Assembly (NCBI GenBank): GCA_015063335.1
Contig: SVUH01000020.1
Coordinates: forward strand, 1 to 27,498
Reading direction: 5' to 3'
DNA: 27,498 nt
Origin: Oscillospiraceae bacterium
GTDB taxonomy: Bacteria > Bacillota_A > Clostridia > Oscillospirales > CAG-272
The notes under the pieces were generated by a model. That model had not been told where the DNA came from. It searched no databases and saw only the letters and a list, made by a program, of their open reading frames with translations. The position numbers and the translations under genes were made by a program. This document shows, one piece after another, positions 10,501 through 18,348 of this stretch. The first letter of the stretch is position 1. Each line of letters begins with the position of its first letter.

Positions 10501-11938
10501 GTCCGTCCTTGATCTTTACAGCGCCTATTTCCGTTATCTTGCAGTCCTTCTTGGAAAGCCCCGTAGTCTCAATGTCGAATACTACCATCTCATCGGTAAA
10601 TTCGCCCTCGTACTTACCAAAGACTGCGCTTGCGGTATTATTTACAAAGTACGCTTCCATACCGTAAATAACCTTCATTCCGCATTTGTCCGCCGCAAGC
10701 ATCGCCTCAGGGAATCCCTGAACGTTTCCGTGGTCGGTTATCGCAACTGCGGAGTGTCCCCACTTCTGTGCGGTCTTAACTATAACGTCGGGTGGAATAA
10801 GAGCATCCATGCTCGACATATTTGTATGCAAATGAAGCTCTACTCTCTTCTTTTCTGCGGTATCGGTACGGTTCACGGCAGAAATAACGGCAACGTCAGA
10901 AAAGCTCATATAAAGCTCGTCGGCATCATTTCGCTCTGCCTTTGTGTATCCGCGGATCGCTACCGATTTTCCCTTGGAAATTACCGCGCATATTTCTCCC
11001 GCATCCTCGGCGCTAACGGAATATCTCTTTACGAATATCGACGAGTCGCCGTCAAATATCGCAAACGTAATATTAAACTTATCTCCCGCTCTGTTTGCTT
11101 CCTTTGTAAACTGAAATATCTCACCGACAAAGGTTACGTTTCTCACGGGACGGTTCACCGTAGAGATCGGAACGGGATTTATCTCAAAGCGTGTGCCTAA
11201 AACATATTCAGGAGAGGAAACGTCAAATGAGCGGCAGCCTATCGTAATTATGCCGTTTTCCTTTTTAACGCTTGCGTTTTCCTCGCTGAAAACAGAGCTG
11301 ATTCGCGGCAGTTTCTGTATCTGCTCCTCTGCAGTCTTGGGCGAGTCGCCGGACGACTCAAAGCCACGGCTTCCGTAATTTTTCTCTGCTTCAAGTATCT
11401 GTCTGTCGTAAGCTTCAAGGCGCTCTTTTTGGGACTCAGAAAGTTCGAGCGAGCTATACTTGTCATGCTCAATAACAACACTTATCGATATATCAAACTC
11501 GCTTTTGATTATACCCTCTATAATTCTCGGTGTTTCCGCTCTTTCAAGCAAAATCACCCCATTTTCGGGAAAAGCAATTTTGATTTTCAGCGTATCGTTG
11601 TCCAAAACGTAAGTACAGTCGTTAAAAAAGCCCTTTGCGACACAACCAACGCGCTCGGTTTGACGGAGCAACTCGGGAATATATTCATATTTAAAGAGCG
11701 AACTCGGATAATGAGGAAAAAGTCTGAAGAACGAAAGCTTGTAGGCTTCCGTTACCTGCGCCTCGATATCGTACAGCTTGTCCTTTGATACTATACTGTC
11801 AAAATCCGCAAACACCTCAAGAATTCGCTTTTCCTTATCAATTCGGGAACGAACGACCGTTCCCGAATACAATACAGACTCGTACTCGGGTGGTGGAAGA
11901 TATTTATTTAAAAGCTCTTTTAAAGTTTTTTGGGCCAT
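7547..11938 (-). CDS. polC: DNA polymerase III alpha subunit, PolC type, with proofreading exonuclease
   Basis: Main leading-strand replicase of low-GC Gram-positives, carrying its own 3'-5' exonuclease. 1463 residues, normal length. In order: N-terminal domain, OB fold (about 265-350), PHP domain beginning ELHLHTNMSSMD (His369, His371; ITDHGNVQG), inserted DEDDh exonuclease (Asp455 and Glu457 in VFDIETTGL, HNADFD, HRACDDAE), the rest of the PHP domain (SACEAGELF, TCDAHFL), polymerase core with GSRGSVGSSFVA, a four-Cys zinc module (CPNCRHSEF ... CPKCGTKYC), catalytic Asp992 and Asp994 in SPDIDLNFSGD, and PKAHAAAYVMSAIRLGWYK. It ends with the clamp-binding peptide QLSFF. The ATG has AGGAG 7 nt upstream and follows ispG by 18 nt. 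All key residues are present. Confidence 0.99.
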   Translation of the reverse strand: MAQKTLKELLNKYLPPPEYESVLYSGTVVRSRIDKEKRILEVFADFDSIVSKDKLYDIEAQVTEAYKLSFFRLFPHYPSSLFKYEYIPELLRQTERVGCVAKGFFNDCTYVLDNDTLKIKIAFPENGVILLERAETPRIIEGIIKSEFDISISVVIEHDKYSSLELSESQKERLEAYDRQILEAEKNYGSRGFESSGDSPKTAEEQIQKLPRISSVFSEENASVKKENGIITIGCRSFDVSSPEYVLGTRFEINPVPISTVNRPVRNVTFVGEIFQFTKEANRAGDKFNITFAIFDGDSSIFVKRYSVSAEDAGEICAVISKGKSVAIRGYTKAERNDADELYMSFSDVAVISAVNRTDTAEKKRVELHLHTNMSSMDALIPPDVIVKTAQKWGHSAVAITDHGNVQGFPEAMLAADKCGMKVIYGMEAYFVNNTASAVFGKYEGEFTDEMVVFDIETTGLSKKDCKITEIGAVKIKDGQIIDKYNTFVNPMCHIPEDIQELTSITDEMVADAPTIDKVLPEFLNFVGEGLLVAHNADFDTGFIRVAADECGIEFNNPYLDTLALSKYINPEMKSHKLNILAKHYELEDFHHHRACDDAEILAKIYFAMTSQMHEMDITNFKDLGNEMRTKADPLNLRTYHQIILVKNQTGLKNLYKLISSSYIKYFHRFPRIPKTELEAHREGLIIGSACEAGELFRAILDNKPEKEIEDIVNFYDYLEIQPICNNRFLINEGVVADEEGLRELNRRIVALGEKYGKPVVATCDAHFLNKEDEIFRKILQAGLKYKDFDRDIHLYFRTTEEMLEEFSYLGEEKAREVVIDNTNLIADMIGDVRPIPKGSYTPHMEGAEEELQELCWTKARSMYGDDLPEIVKNRLDKELTSIIKNGFAVLYMIAQKLVWYSESQGYLVGSRGSVGSSFVATMAGISEVNPLPPHYYCPNCRHSEFFTDGTVGSGFDLPDANCPKCGTKYCADGHDIPFETFLGFYGDKSPDIDLNFSGDVQGKVHKYTEELFGAENVFRAGTLGTLADKTAFGFIAKYFEQKGVSIGRAEMERMIQNCVGVKRTTGQHPGGIIVVPREYEVYDFTPVQHPADDPHSDTITTHFAFSYLHDTILKLDELGHDIPTKYKYLERFSDTSVMDVPMNDPEVYELFASTRPLGVTPEDIDSQIGTFGLPEFGTRFLQQVLIEAKPKNFADLLQISGLTHGTDVWLGNAQDLIKEGICDISQVIGTRDGIMLDLIRYGLENALAFKIMESVRKGRGLTPEWEAEMRAHNVPEWYIGSCKKIKYMFPKAHAAAYVMSAIRLGWYKVHIPIAFYCSMFTVAPGAFDAEVVMRGRSGVMSTIKDIEKRGKEASPKEQSSIPVLQLINECMARGIRFLPIDIEKSDSYIFLPENGAIRMPFSALPGLGENAAINIIEARKEEKFFSVDDLRIRAKLTKSVIEILRKNHVLDNLNETDQLSFF

Positions 11939-11956
11939 ATCAAGCTCCTGCGTTTT

Positions 11957-13036
11957 TTATATCATTTGCTTTATTTCGTCTATAAGACACGAAACAATAT
12001 CGGCTTCCGATATTTTTCTTATAATTTCACCTTTTTTAATAAGAACTGCCTCACCCTTGCCGCCCGCAATTCCTATATCCGCTTCTTTCGCCTCTCCTGG
12101 GCCGTTTACAACGCATCCCATAATAGCAACCTTGATGGGTGCGTCAAGAAGTCCCTCGCGCTCTGCAACCCTTTCGAACTCGGCAACTATCGGTATAAGG
12201 TCTATTTTCGTTCTGCCACAGGTAGGACAGCTTACTATGTCCATTCCCGACTGCCCCTCAACATCAATAGCCTGCAATATCTGCTTCGCAGCCTTTATCT
12301 CCTCTACGGGATCGTCGGTAAGCGAAACTCTTATTGTGTCGCCAATACCCTCGCAAAGAAGCGCGCCAATACCCACGGCGCTTTTAATTGAGCCGCGCTC
12401 CCTTCCGCCTGCCTCCGTAACACCGAGATGCAAGGGGTAGTCACAACGCTCTGCGAGCAGCTTATTGGCAAGTATCATTTTATAAGGGTCGGACACCTTC
12501 ATAGAAACGACGGTGTCGTAAAAATCAAATTTTTCGAGTAAGGAAATGTGATACATAGCACTCTCCACGAGTGCTTCGGGAGTCGGCGCGCCATACTTTG
12601 CCAATATTTCCTTTTCAAGTGAGCCGCCGTTTACACCAATTCGTATCGGTATGTTTCTTGACTTACAAGCGTTACAAACGGCTTTTACTCTATCGTCATC
12701 GCCAATGTTACCGGGATTTATGCGTATTTTATCTACGCCCAGCTCCGCACAGCGAAGCGCCACGCGGTAGTCAAAGTGTATATCCGCAACGATCGGAATA
12801 GTGATCCCCTGCTCTTTGATATACGTTATTGTTTCCGCCGCTTCAATATCGGGAACGGTAATTCTGACAATATCGCAGCCAGCCCCTTGTAGTGCAAGTA
12901 TCTGCTCACAGGTCGCTTTTGCATCGTGAGTATCGGTATTGGTCATCGACTGAATTGCAATAGGAGCGTTTCCGCCAATAACAGTGTTCCCGATCTTTAT
13001 TTTTCTCGTTTTTCTTCTTATTTCGTTATACTTCAT
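11957..13036 (-). CDS. ispG: 4-hydroxy-3-methylbut-2-enyl diphosphate synthase (IspG/GcpE)
   Basis: Penultimate enzyme of the MEP isoprenoid pathway: reductive ring opening of methylerythritol cyclodiphosphate to HMBPP by a [4Fe-4S] cluster, cytosolic. At 359 residues it is the two-domain bacterial form: N-terminal TIM barrel (GGNAPIAIQSMTNTDTHDA, GCDIVRITVPD, PIVADIHFDYRVAL, RINPGNIG, RIGVNGGSLE) and C-terminal cluster domain. Cluster ligands are Cys270 and Cys273 (SCPTCGRTKID), Cys308 (GCVVNGPGE) and probably the Glu of that last motif (Glu315). The ATG at 13036 lies 5 nt after the rseP stop with only a weak AAGTAAG site, which suggests translational coupling to rseP. It precedes polC in the operon. 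Confidence 0.98.
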   Translation of the reverse strand: MKYNEIRRKTRKIKIGNTVIGGNAPIAIQSMTNTDTHDAKATCEQILALQGAGCDIVRITVPDIEAAETITYIKEQGITIPIVADIHFDYRVALRCAELGVDKIRINPGNIGDDDRVKAVCNACKSRNIPIRIGVNGGSLEKEILAKYGAPTPEALVESAMYHISLLEKFDFYDTVVSMKVSDPYKMILANKLLAERCDYPLHLGVTEAGGRERGSIKSAVGIGALLCEGIGDTIRVSLTDDPVEEIKAAKQILQAIDVEGQSGMDIVSCPTCGRTKIDLIPIVAEFERVAEREGLLDAPIKVAIMGCVVNGPGEAKEADIGIAGGKGEAVLIKKGEIIRKISEADIVSCLIDEIKQMI

Positions 13037-13041
13037 TTTTC

Positions 13042-14094
13042 TTACTTGAATATCAAATTTAATACGTCCTTACAGGTTATAAATATCATAAATCCAAACA
13101 GAATTATAGCTCCCAAGAAATTGATATACGACTGTATTTTTCTATTCACGGGACGTCCTATAATTCCTTCAATTGCTAAAAACAGCAGCTGTCCACCGTC
13201 AAGCACGGGAAAAGGAAGAAGATTAAACACTCCCAAATTTATAGTGAGAACTGAAACAATATATAAAAAGCTCATAAATCCGTCTTTTGCGGCGTTCTCC
13301 ACCACTCCGACCACTCCAACAGGCCCCGATACCGCTTCGATTCCAAACCGTCCGCTGATCATTCCGACAACGGAGTCAATAACCATTTTTACGGTAGATA
13401 CAGAGCGGAAAAATGAATGCTTTATCATATTCGGGAACGTTTTGGCTTCCGCATAGGGTATAAAATCAACCTCACCAAAGGTCGCTCCGCTCTCGTCAAA
13501 TACACCGAAGCTAACGTCATCGACTACTATTACCTCGCCGCCACGGCGCACGGTAATATCAACAGGCTCGTATCCCGAGTTCATTATCTCGTAGGCAAGC
13601 TCGTTCCATGTGTGAACTCTTACCGAATCCACCTTGATAATCTCGTCGTTGACCATAAGCTGTCCCTCGGAAATTGCGTTATCGTCGAACTTGGCAATAA
13701 CGGTAGAACCGAGTTGGGGAGATGCGAAAACAAGCACCGTCATAAGAATAAATCCGAGCAGCAAATTCATGACCGCACCTGCAACGGTTATAAGCATTCT
13801 CTTGGGAACACTTTTGTTACAAAACGCGTTTTTATCGTCAGGAGCGACACTCTCGTCAAGTCCGTCCTCGTTTTGCATACTTACGTATCCACCGATAGGA
13901 AAGACTCTCAAGGAATACACCGTTCCGCTTTTCTTTGATTTTTTAGATATAAGCTTCGGACCCATTCCAATAGCAAACTCATTTACAGTCACACCGCAAG
14001 CGCGAGCCACCAGAAAATGCCCAAGCTCATGAATAAAAATCAATACACCGAAAATCAGCAATATTATCAAAAAATATCCGATAAAGCTTAACAT
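13042..14094 (-). CDS. rseP: RseP-family site-2 intramembrane zinc metalloprotease
   Basis: Membrane protease that cuts substrates within the bilayer (RasP/YluC in Bacillus, RseP in E. coli), typically clearing anti-sigma factors or signal peptide remnants. 350 residues from the ATG at 14094, chosen because AAAGGAG lies 7 nt upstream; an in-frame TTG at 14133 would add 13 residues but has no ribosome site. The zinc site HELGH is at residues 22-26 in the first membrane helix. The second family motif NLLPFPVLDGGQ, with the third metal ligand Asp, is in a later helix. A single PDZ domain lies between (about 115-200, GSTVIAKFDDNAISEGQL onward), and the last helix follows. It sits between dxr (43 nt) and ispG (5 nt), its usual place. 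Confidence 0.96.
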   Translation of the reverse strand: MLSFIGYFLIILLIFGVLIFIHELGHFLVARACGVTVNEFAIGMGPKLISKKSKKSGTVYSLRVFPIGGYVSMQNEDGLDESVAPDDKNAFCNKSVPKRMLITVAGAVMNLLLGFILMTVLVFASPQLGSTVIAKFDDNAISEGQLMVNDEIIKVDSVRVHTWNELAYEIMNSGYEPVDITVRRGGEVIVVDDVSFGVFDESGATFGEVDFIPYAEAKTFPNMIKHSFFRSVSTVKMVIDSVVGMISGRFGIEAVSGPVGVVGVVENAAKDGFMSFLYIVSVLTINLGVFNLLPFPVLDGGQLLFLAIEGIIGRPVNRKIQSYINFLGAIILFGFMIFITCKDVLNLIFK

Positions 14095-14137
14095 CAAAAA
14101 CTCCTTTATCAAGTTTAATAACACCGCTGTCAATCAC

Positions 14138-15292
14138 TTATTTTTTAAGTAATTTGTACGCCGCGCGTCTTGCCTCTCTGTCACACTCGATAATTCCCTC
14201 GAGTGTATGAACGTCTTTGGCTGTTTGCATAGAATCAACCACCGAGCAAACAGTCTCGGTAATAGCGTAAAATCCGATGTTTCCTTTAAGGAACTCGGCA
14301 ACCGCCACTTCATTTGCGGCGTTAAGCACCGCAGGTAATGCTCCGCCCTTGCCGATACAGTCGATGGCATAAGACAGTAGTAAGAACGTTTCCGTATCAG
14401 GCTCTGCAAAGGTAAGCTTTGAAGCCTTTACAAGATCCAACCCCTCAATTACCGCATCACATCTGTCGGGATAAGTAATTGCATACTGCGCGCAAAGCCG
14501 CATATCGGGTACAGACAGCTGTGCTATAACGCTGTTATCAATATATTCAACCATTGAATGTATTATACTTTCGCGATGTACCACCACTTTTATTTTGTCG
14601 GCAGTAACACCGAACAGATGCGCCGCCTCAATGACCTCAAAGCCCTTATTCATAAGAGTTGCGGAATCGATCGTGATCTTCGCCCCCATTTTCCACGTAG
14701 GATGAGCTAGCGCCTCGTCAACCCTTATATCTCTCAGCTCACAAGCCTTCTTTCCAAAAAACGGGCCGCCCGAAGCTGTAAGCAATATACGCTTTATTTC
14801 AGACTGCTTTCCCGATTTGAGGCACTGATATATAGCACAGTGCTCACTGTCAACGGGAAGAATTTCTACGTGCTTCTTTTTTGCCGCGTCCATTACTATC
14901 TCGCCTGCGACAACGAGTGACTCCTTATTTGCAAGAGCAAGACGCGCACCAGAATCAATAACTGCAAGAGTCGGTAAAAGTCCTGCCTCGCCTATTATCG
15001 AGTTGACTACGCAGTCACGCTTTTGCGCTGCTATCATCTCACATATACCGGCCTCACCCGCATATATCCTCGTATCGGTATCCGCAAGCTTTGTTTTCAG
15101 CTCTGCCGCCGCCTCTACGTCTGCCATTGCAACCGAGGACACCTTGAACTTTCTTACCTGCTCCTCAACTCTTTTTACGTTTCGGTTAGCGCTGATCGCG
15201 CTTACCGTCATTCCAAATTTATCGGCAACGTCGAGCGCTTGCTCTCCAACCGAGCCTGTTGAACCGAGCACGGCAATGTTTTTATTATACAT
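14138..15292 (-). CDS. dxr: 1-deoxy-D-xylulose 5-phosphate reductoisomerase
   Basis: First committed MEP pathway enzyme: NADPH-dependent rearrangement and reduction of DXP to 2-C-methylerythritol 4-phosphate. 384 residues, usual length. Rossmann NADPH site at the N-terminus (NIAVLGSTGSVGEQALD), ALANKESLVVAG, the catalytic and metal-binding stretch LPVDSEHCAIYQC, TASGGPFFGK, and HPTWKMGAKITIDSATLMNKG followed by EVIEAAHLFG. The C-terminal helical domain carries NAANEVAVAEFL. The ATG is preceded by AAGGAG 8 nt away, and the cdsA stop codon overlaps that ribosome site (TAAGGAG), so the two are tightly linked. Confidence 0.98.
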   Translation of the reverse strand: MYNKNIAVLGSTGSVGEQALDVADKFGMTVSAISANRNVKRVEEQVRKFKVSSVAMADVEAAAELKTKLADTDTRIYAGEAGICEMIAAQKRDCVVNSIIGEAGLLPTLAVIDSGARLALANKESLVVAGEIVMDAAKKKHVEILPVDSEHCAIYQCLKSGKQSEIKRILLTASGGPFFGKKACELRDIRVDEALAHPTWKMGAKITIDSATLMNKGFEVIEAAHLFGVTADKIKVVVHRESIIHSMVEYIDNSVIAQLSVPDMRLCAQYAITYPDRCDAVIEGLDLVKASKLTFAEPDTETFLLLSYAIDCIGKGGALPAVLNAANEVAVAEFLKGNIGFYAITETVCSVVDSMQTAKDVHTLEGIIECDREARRAAYKLLKK

Positions 15293-15304
15293 ATAAGCTA
15301 CTCC

Positions 15305-16144
15305 TTAGAACAGCTGAATTTCAAAGACCTCGGCAACCATACAAACTGCCGCCATACCTAACGAAACAATAAGTACGGAGTCAAGTCTGTCAAGCATACC
15401 ACCGTGTCCGGGGAAGATCTTTCCGTAATCCTTAACGCCGTAGTGACGCTTGATGACTGACATCAAAAGATCTCCGATCTGAGAAACGACCGATACTATA
15501 AAGCCTACCAGAGCCAAGAAGAACAGATTTGCCGTTCTTTCGAATGCAATATCAACTACTAATCCGTAAATGACAAACGTAAGCACGCAACCGATAATTC
15601 CGCCAATGCTTCCCTCTACCGTCTTTTTAGGACTTACATCGGGAATAAGCTTATGCTTCCCAAAGAAATATCCTGAAAAATATGCAAAAATATCCGTCAT
15701 CCATGCGCCGAGGAATATCAGCAAATACAGGTACTGTCCCACGTCCTCAAAATCTCTTACGAAAATTATTGAGTTGGTGCCTGCGACTATATACGCTGTA
15801 ATTACGAATATCGCCATGCTATCGTTGAACTTGATCTTTCCGTGTGACCATATCATAGCGGCGAACACTATTATCAAATATATAACACTTACAACAAAGC
15901 AAAGCTTGGCTGCATTCGTGTTGTCGCCAAAGGATCGCAAAAAGAACGGTACGACCGCCGCCAAGGTGTATGCAGGCATCGATATAGCATACTTTTTATG
16001 TATTCCCATGCATCGAAACATTTCAAACAAGCACATTACGGTAACGAAGGCAATTGCAACGGTAAAAGCAATAGTGTTAGAAAATATAAACAACGGTATG
16101 ATTATTGCTACGCCAACGACTCCCGTTATAATTCTTTGTATCAT
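15305..16144 (-). CDS. cdsA: Phosphatidate cytidylyltransferase (CDP-diacylglycerol synthase)
   Basis: Integral membrane enzyme that makes CDP-diacylglycerol from phosphatidic acid and CTP, the branch point for bacterial phospholipids. 279 residues from the ATG at 16144, chosen for the GGAG 7 nt upstream; an in-frame TTG 12 nt earlier overlaps that site and is unlikely. About eight hydrophobic segments, and the diagnostic CTP-transferase signature near the C-terminus: SVIKRHYGVKDYGKIFPGHG followed by GMLDRLDSV. Located between uppS (15 nt) and dxr (12 nt), as is typical. Confidence 0.97.
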   Translation of the reverse strand: MIQRIITGVVGVAIIIPLFIFSNTIAFTVAIAFVTVMCLFEMFRCMGIHKKYAISMPAYTLAAVVPFFLRSFGDNTNAAKLCFVVSVIYLIIVFAAMIWSHGKIKFNDSMAIFVITAYIVAGTNSIIFVRDFEDVGQYLYLLIFLGAWMTDIFAYFSGYFFGKHKLIPDVSPKKTVEGSIGGIIGCVLTFVIYGLVVDIAFERTANLFFLALVGFIVSVVSQIGDLLMSVIKRHYGVKDYGKIFPGHGGMLDRLDSVLIVSLGMAAVCMVAEVFEIQLF

Positions 16145-16159
16145 TATTATCTCCAAAAA

Positions 16160-16870
16160 TTAAACTCCGCCAAATCTTCGGCTTCTATTTGTAAAATTAT
16201 CAACGATTTTGTTTATGTCATCGGGAACAAGATCCGGCCAGAGCTTGTCCGTGAAATAAAATTCGGCATACGCCGCTTGCCACAAAAGGAAATTGGAAAT
16301 TCTCAGGTCTCCCCCCGTTCTTACAACGAGATCGAGAGGCGGTGACTCCTTAGTATAAAGAGCATCGGTTATATCCTTCTCCGAAAGCTCGTTTTTTCCC
16401 TCTTTTATAAGCGAATTGACAGCATTGGTTATTTCACTTCTTCCGCCGTAATTAAGCGCAAGATTGACGATATATTTCTTATCCTCCGAAACCTTTTCTA
16501 TTTTCCTCATCTTCTTTTGTACAGATTCGGTAAACACGGACGTGTCGCCAATAAATATAAAGCGTACGTCGTTTTCGTATACTTCCTTTTCGCAGTCATC
16601 AAGATATTTATCAAGAAGCGCCATGATCGCATCGACCTCGTGCTGCGGTCTTTTCCAGTTCTCGGTAGAAAAAACGTAATAAGTCGATGCCTTTATATCA
16701 AGCTCAACACATCGGCGCATTATTTTTCTGAAGACCTCTGCGCCATGCTTATGCCCGAATTCTCGCGGCATTCCTCTGCGTTTTGCCCAACGGCCGTTTC
16801 CGTCCATTATAAAGGCAATATGTCCAACGGCAGAGGGCTGTTCACTTTTTTTTGCGGTATCCTTAGCCAT
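16160..16870 (-). CDS. uppS: Isoprenyl transferase (undecaprenyl diphosphate synthase)
   Basis: cis-Prenyltransferase that extends farnesyl diphosphate with isopentenyl units to the C55 lipid carrier of peptidoglycan synthesis; it uses the product of the MEP genes in this operon. 236 residues, normal. Catalytic Asp23 in HIAFIMDGNGRWAKRRG, then GHKHGAE, YVFSTENWKRP, NYGGRSEI, and the C-terminal signature DLVVRTGGDLRISNFLLWQA followed by AYAEFYF. The ATG has AAGGTGAG upstream. It is the first gene after the frr-uppS hairpin. Confidence 0.98.
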   Translation of the reverse strand: MAKDTAKKSEQPSAVGHIAFIMDGNGRWAKRRGMPREFGHKHGAEVFRKIMRRCVELDIKASTYYVFSTENWKRPQHEVDAIMALLDKYLDDCEKEVYENDVRFIFIGDTSVFTESVQKKMRKIEKVSEDKKYIVNLALNYGGRSEITNAVNSLIKEGKNELSEKDITDALYTKESPPLDLVVRTGGDLRISNFLLWQAAYAEFYFTDKLWPDLVPDDINKIVDNFTNRSRRFGGV

Positions 16871-16908
16871 AAAAACTCACCTTTCCAATATTCCCATATA
16901 AAGAGATA

Positions 16909-16930
16909 AGGACGGGCATAAACCCGCCCT
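16909..16930 (-). terminator. Candidate intra-operon terminator/attenuator between frr and uppS
   Basis: On the minus strand AGGGCGGG and CCCGTCCT form an 8-bp stem (one G-U pair) around a 6-nt loop, followed by TATCTCTTTATA. It lies in the only sizeable gap (79 nt) of the operon. The T-run is interrupted, so partial rather than full termination is the more likely outcome. I see no good promoter between it and uppS. Confidence 0.55.
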
Positions 16931-16949
16931 GTATCATCACATAAAGCGG

Positions 16950-17504
16950 TTAGATCTTCATGATCTCGCTTTCTTTTTTGGAAGTAACAGAGTCAACCTC
17001 TTTAATGTACTTGTCGGTAAGGTCCTGTACGGACTTTTCAGATGCCTTCTGCTCGTCCTCGGTCATCTCACCGTCCTTTTTCATCTTCTTGCATGCATCG
17101 TTTGCATCGCGTCTTATGTTACGGATAGCAACCTTTGCATCCTCACCGAACTTCTGTATCTGCTTTACAAGCTCACGACGGCGCTCCTCGGTAGGCTGAG
17201 GGAAAACGAGGCGAATGATCTTACCGTCGTTAGAGGGGGTAATACCGATATCGGACGCAAGGATAGCCTTTTCCATTTCCTTGAGCGTGGTAGCGTCGTA
17301 AGGAGTTACTGTAAGAGTTTTGGAATCTGCAACTCTTATATCAGCCATAGAGGTAATGGGCGTGGGAGCGCCCCAATATTCAAAGTTCACCTTGTTAAGT
17401 ACTGCGGAATTTGCCTGTCCTGCGCGTATCGAGGAAAGGTTCTCCTCATAGCTGGCAATAGCCTTTACCATTTTTGCTTCGTAAGTCTTTGTGTCGAGTT
17501 TCAT
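16950..17504 (-). CDS. frr: Ribosome recycling factor
   Basis: Cytosolic factor that, with EF-G, splits the post-termination ribosome. 184 residues, the normal length. Typical features: N-terminal helix with SIRAGQANSAVLNKVNFEYW, PTPITSMADIRVADSKTLTV in the small domain, then IRLVFPQPTEERRRELVKQI, and RNIRRDANDACKKMKKDGEM toward the C-terminal three-helix bundle. The ATG has GGAGG 7 nt upstream. It follows pyrH by 22 nt, the standard pairing. Confidence 0.99.
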   Translation of the reverse strand: MKLDTKTYEAKMVKAIASYEENLSSIRAGQANSAVLNKVNFEYWGAPTPITSMADIRVADSKTLTVTPYDATTLKEMEKAILASDIGITPSNDGKIIRLVFPQPTEERRRELVKQIQKFGEDAKVAIRNIRRDANDACKKMKKDGEMTEDEQKASEKSVQDLTDKYIKEVDSVTSKKESEIMKI

Positions 17505-17526
17505 GTTTTTATCCTCCGTTATAATT

Positions 17527-18240
17527 TTATCTGTGAAGCTCTGTTCCGATCTTCTCGCCCATTATTACTCTGTATATGTTCATTGGATCCTTAAGCTCAA
17601 ATGCATAGCATCTGATGTTGTTATCCATACAGAAAGTGGTAGCGGTAAGATCAAGAGCCTTAAGTTCTTTTTTGAGTACGTCCTTATAGGTTATTTCGTC
17701 GTATCTTACGGCAGTCGGATCAATTCTGGGATCTGCCGAATATACTCCGTCTATATTCTTTGCCATCAAAACGGCGTCCGCCTGAATTTCAGCTGCGCGA
17801 AGCACAGCCGCCGTGTCAGTTGAAAAATACGGAGCGCCAAGACCGCATCCGAAAATAACGACCTTTCCGTCCTCAAGCGCCTTTACAGCATCACGCGTCA
17901 CGTACTTATCCGCAAACGTTTCCATTTCAACTGCCGTCATGACCTTTGTGTCAAGACCTGCCTGTATAAACGTATCTTGAAGTGCCAGCGCGTTTATTGC
18001 CGTCGCGAGCATCCCCATGCTGTCCGCACGCACTCTGTCCATGCTTCCGCCCTGTCTGCCGCGCCAGATATTTCCCGCTCCTACTATTACTCCGATCTGA
18101 ACGCCTGCCTCAACACACGTCTTAAGCGTTTCAGCAACAGAAGCGATAAAATCAAAGTTAAGTATTCCGTCAGCACCCTCTGCCAACGCTTCTCCCGAAA
18201 GCTTCAGGAGCACTCTTTTGTATTTCGGTGTATTCGCCAT
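17527..18240 (-). CDS. pyrH: UMP kinase
   Basis: Hexameric bacterial UMP kinase of the amino-acid-kinase fold; makes UDP from UMP and ATP in pyrimidine nucleotide synthesis. 237 residues. Motifs: YKRVLLKLSGEAL (phosphate loop region), GVIVGAGNIWRGRQG, DSMGMLATAINALALQD, GCGLGAPYFSTDTAAVLRA, AEIQADAVLMAKNIDGVYSADP. The ATG has GAGG about 10 nt upstream. It is first in the operon, directly downstream of the promoter at 18277-18305. The usual upstream partners rpsB and tsf are not here; a transporter gene on the same strand precedes it. Confidence 0.99.
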   Translation of the reverse strand: MANTPKYKRVLLKLSGEALAEGADGILNFDFIASVAETLKTCVEAGVQIGVIVGAGNIWRGRQGGSMDRVRADSMGMLATAINALALQDTFIQAGLDTKVMTAVEMETFADKYVTRDAVKALEDGKVVIFGCGLGAPYFSTDTAAVLRAAEIQADAVLMAKNIDGVYSADPRIDPTAVRYDEITYKDVLKKELKALDLTATTFCMDNNIRCYAFELKDPMNIYRVIMGEKIGTELHR

Positions 18241-18276
18241 ATCAGTACAACCTCACAGTAATAAATATACGCATAT

Positions 18277-18305
18277 ATTCTACTACATTTTTCCGCTTTT
18301 GTAAA
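18277..18305 (-). promoter_or_regulatory. Sigma-A promoter of the pyrH operon
   Basis: On the minus strand TTTACA (18300-18305), a 17-bp spacer and TAGAAT (18277-18282), preceded by A/T-rich sequence that could act as an UP element. The predicted RNA start near 18270 gives a leader of about 30 nt before pyrH. Confidence 0.8.
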
Positions 18306-18348
18306 CAGTTATTTAAATAAATTTACATTTATATAATAATTATATACA

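Noticed and set aside
10334..11200. 288-codon open frame on the plus strand opposite polC
   Set aside because: It lies wholly antisense to conserved PolC PHP, OB and exonuclease regions; the composition looks like a shadow translation.
11778..12440. 220-codon open frame on the plus strand across the polC-ispG junction
   Set aside because: Antisense to both PolC and IspG conserved sequence; the low-complexity Ser/Pro/Ile-rich translation is typical of a shadow frame.
14095..14133. TTG start extending rseP by 13 codons
   Set aside because: The AAAGGAG ribosome site lies inside this extension, 7 nt before the ATG at 14094, so the shorter form is preferred.
18331..18345. A/T-only dyad after the ArsB/NhaD-type permease stop
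   Set aside because: No G/C pairs in the stem and no distinct T-run; more likely part of the A/T-rich region upstream of the pyrH promoter than a terminator.
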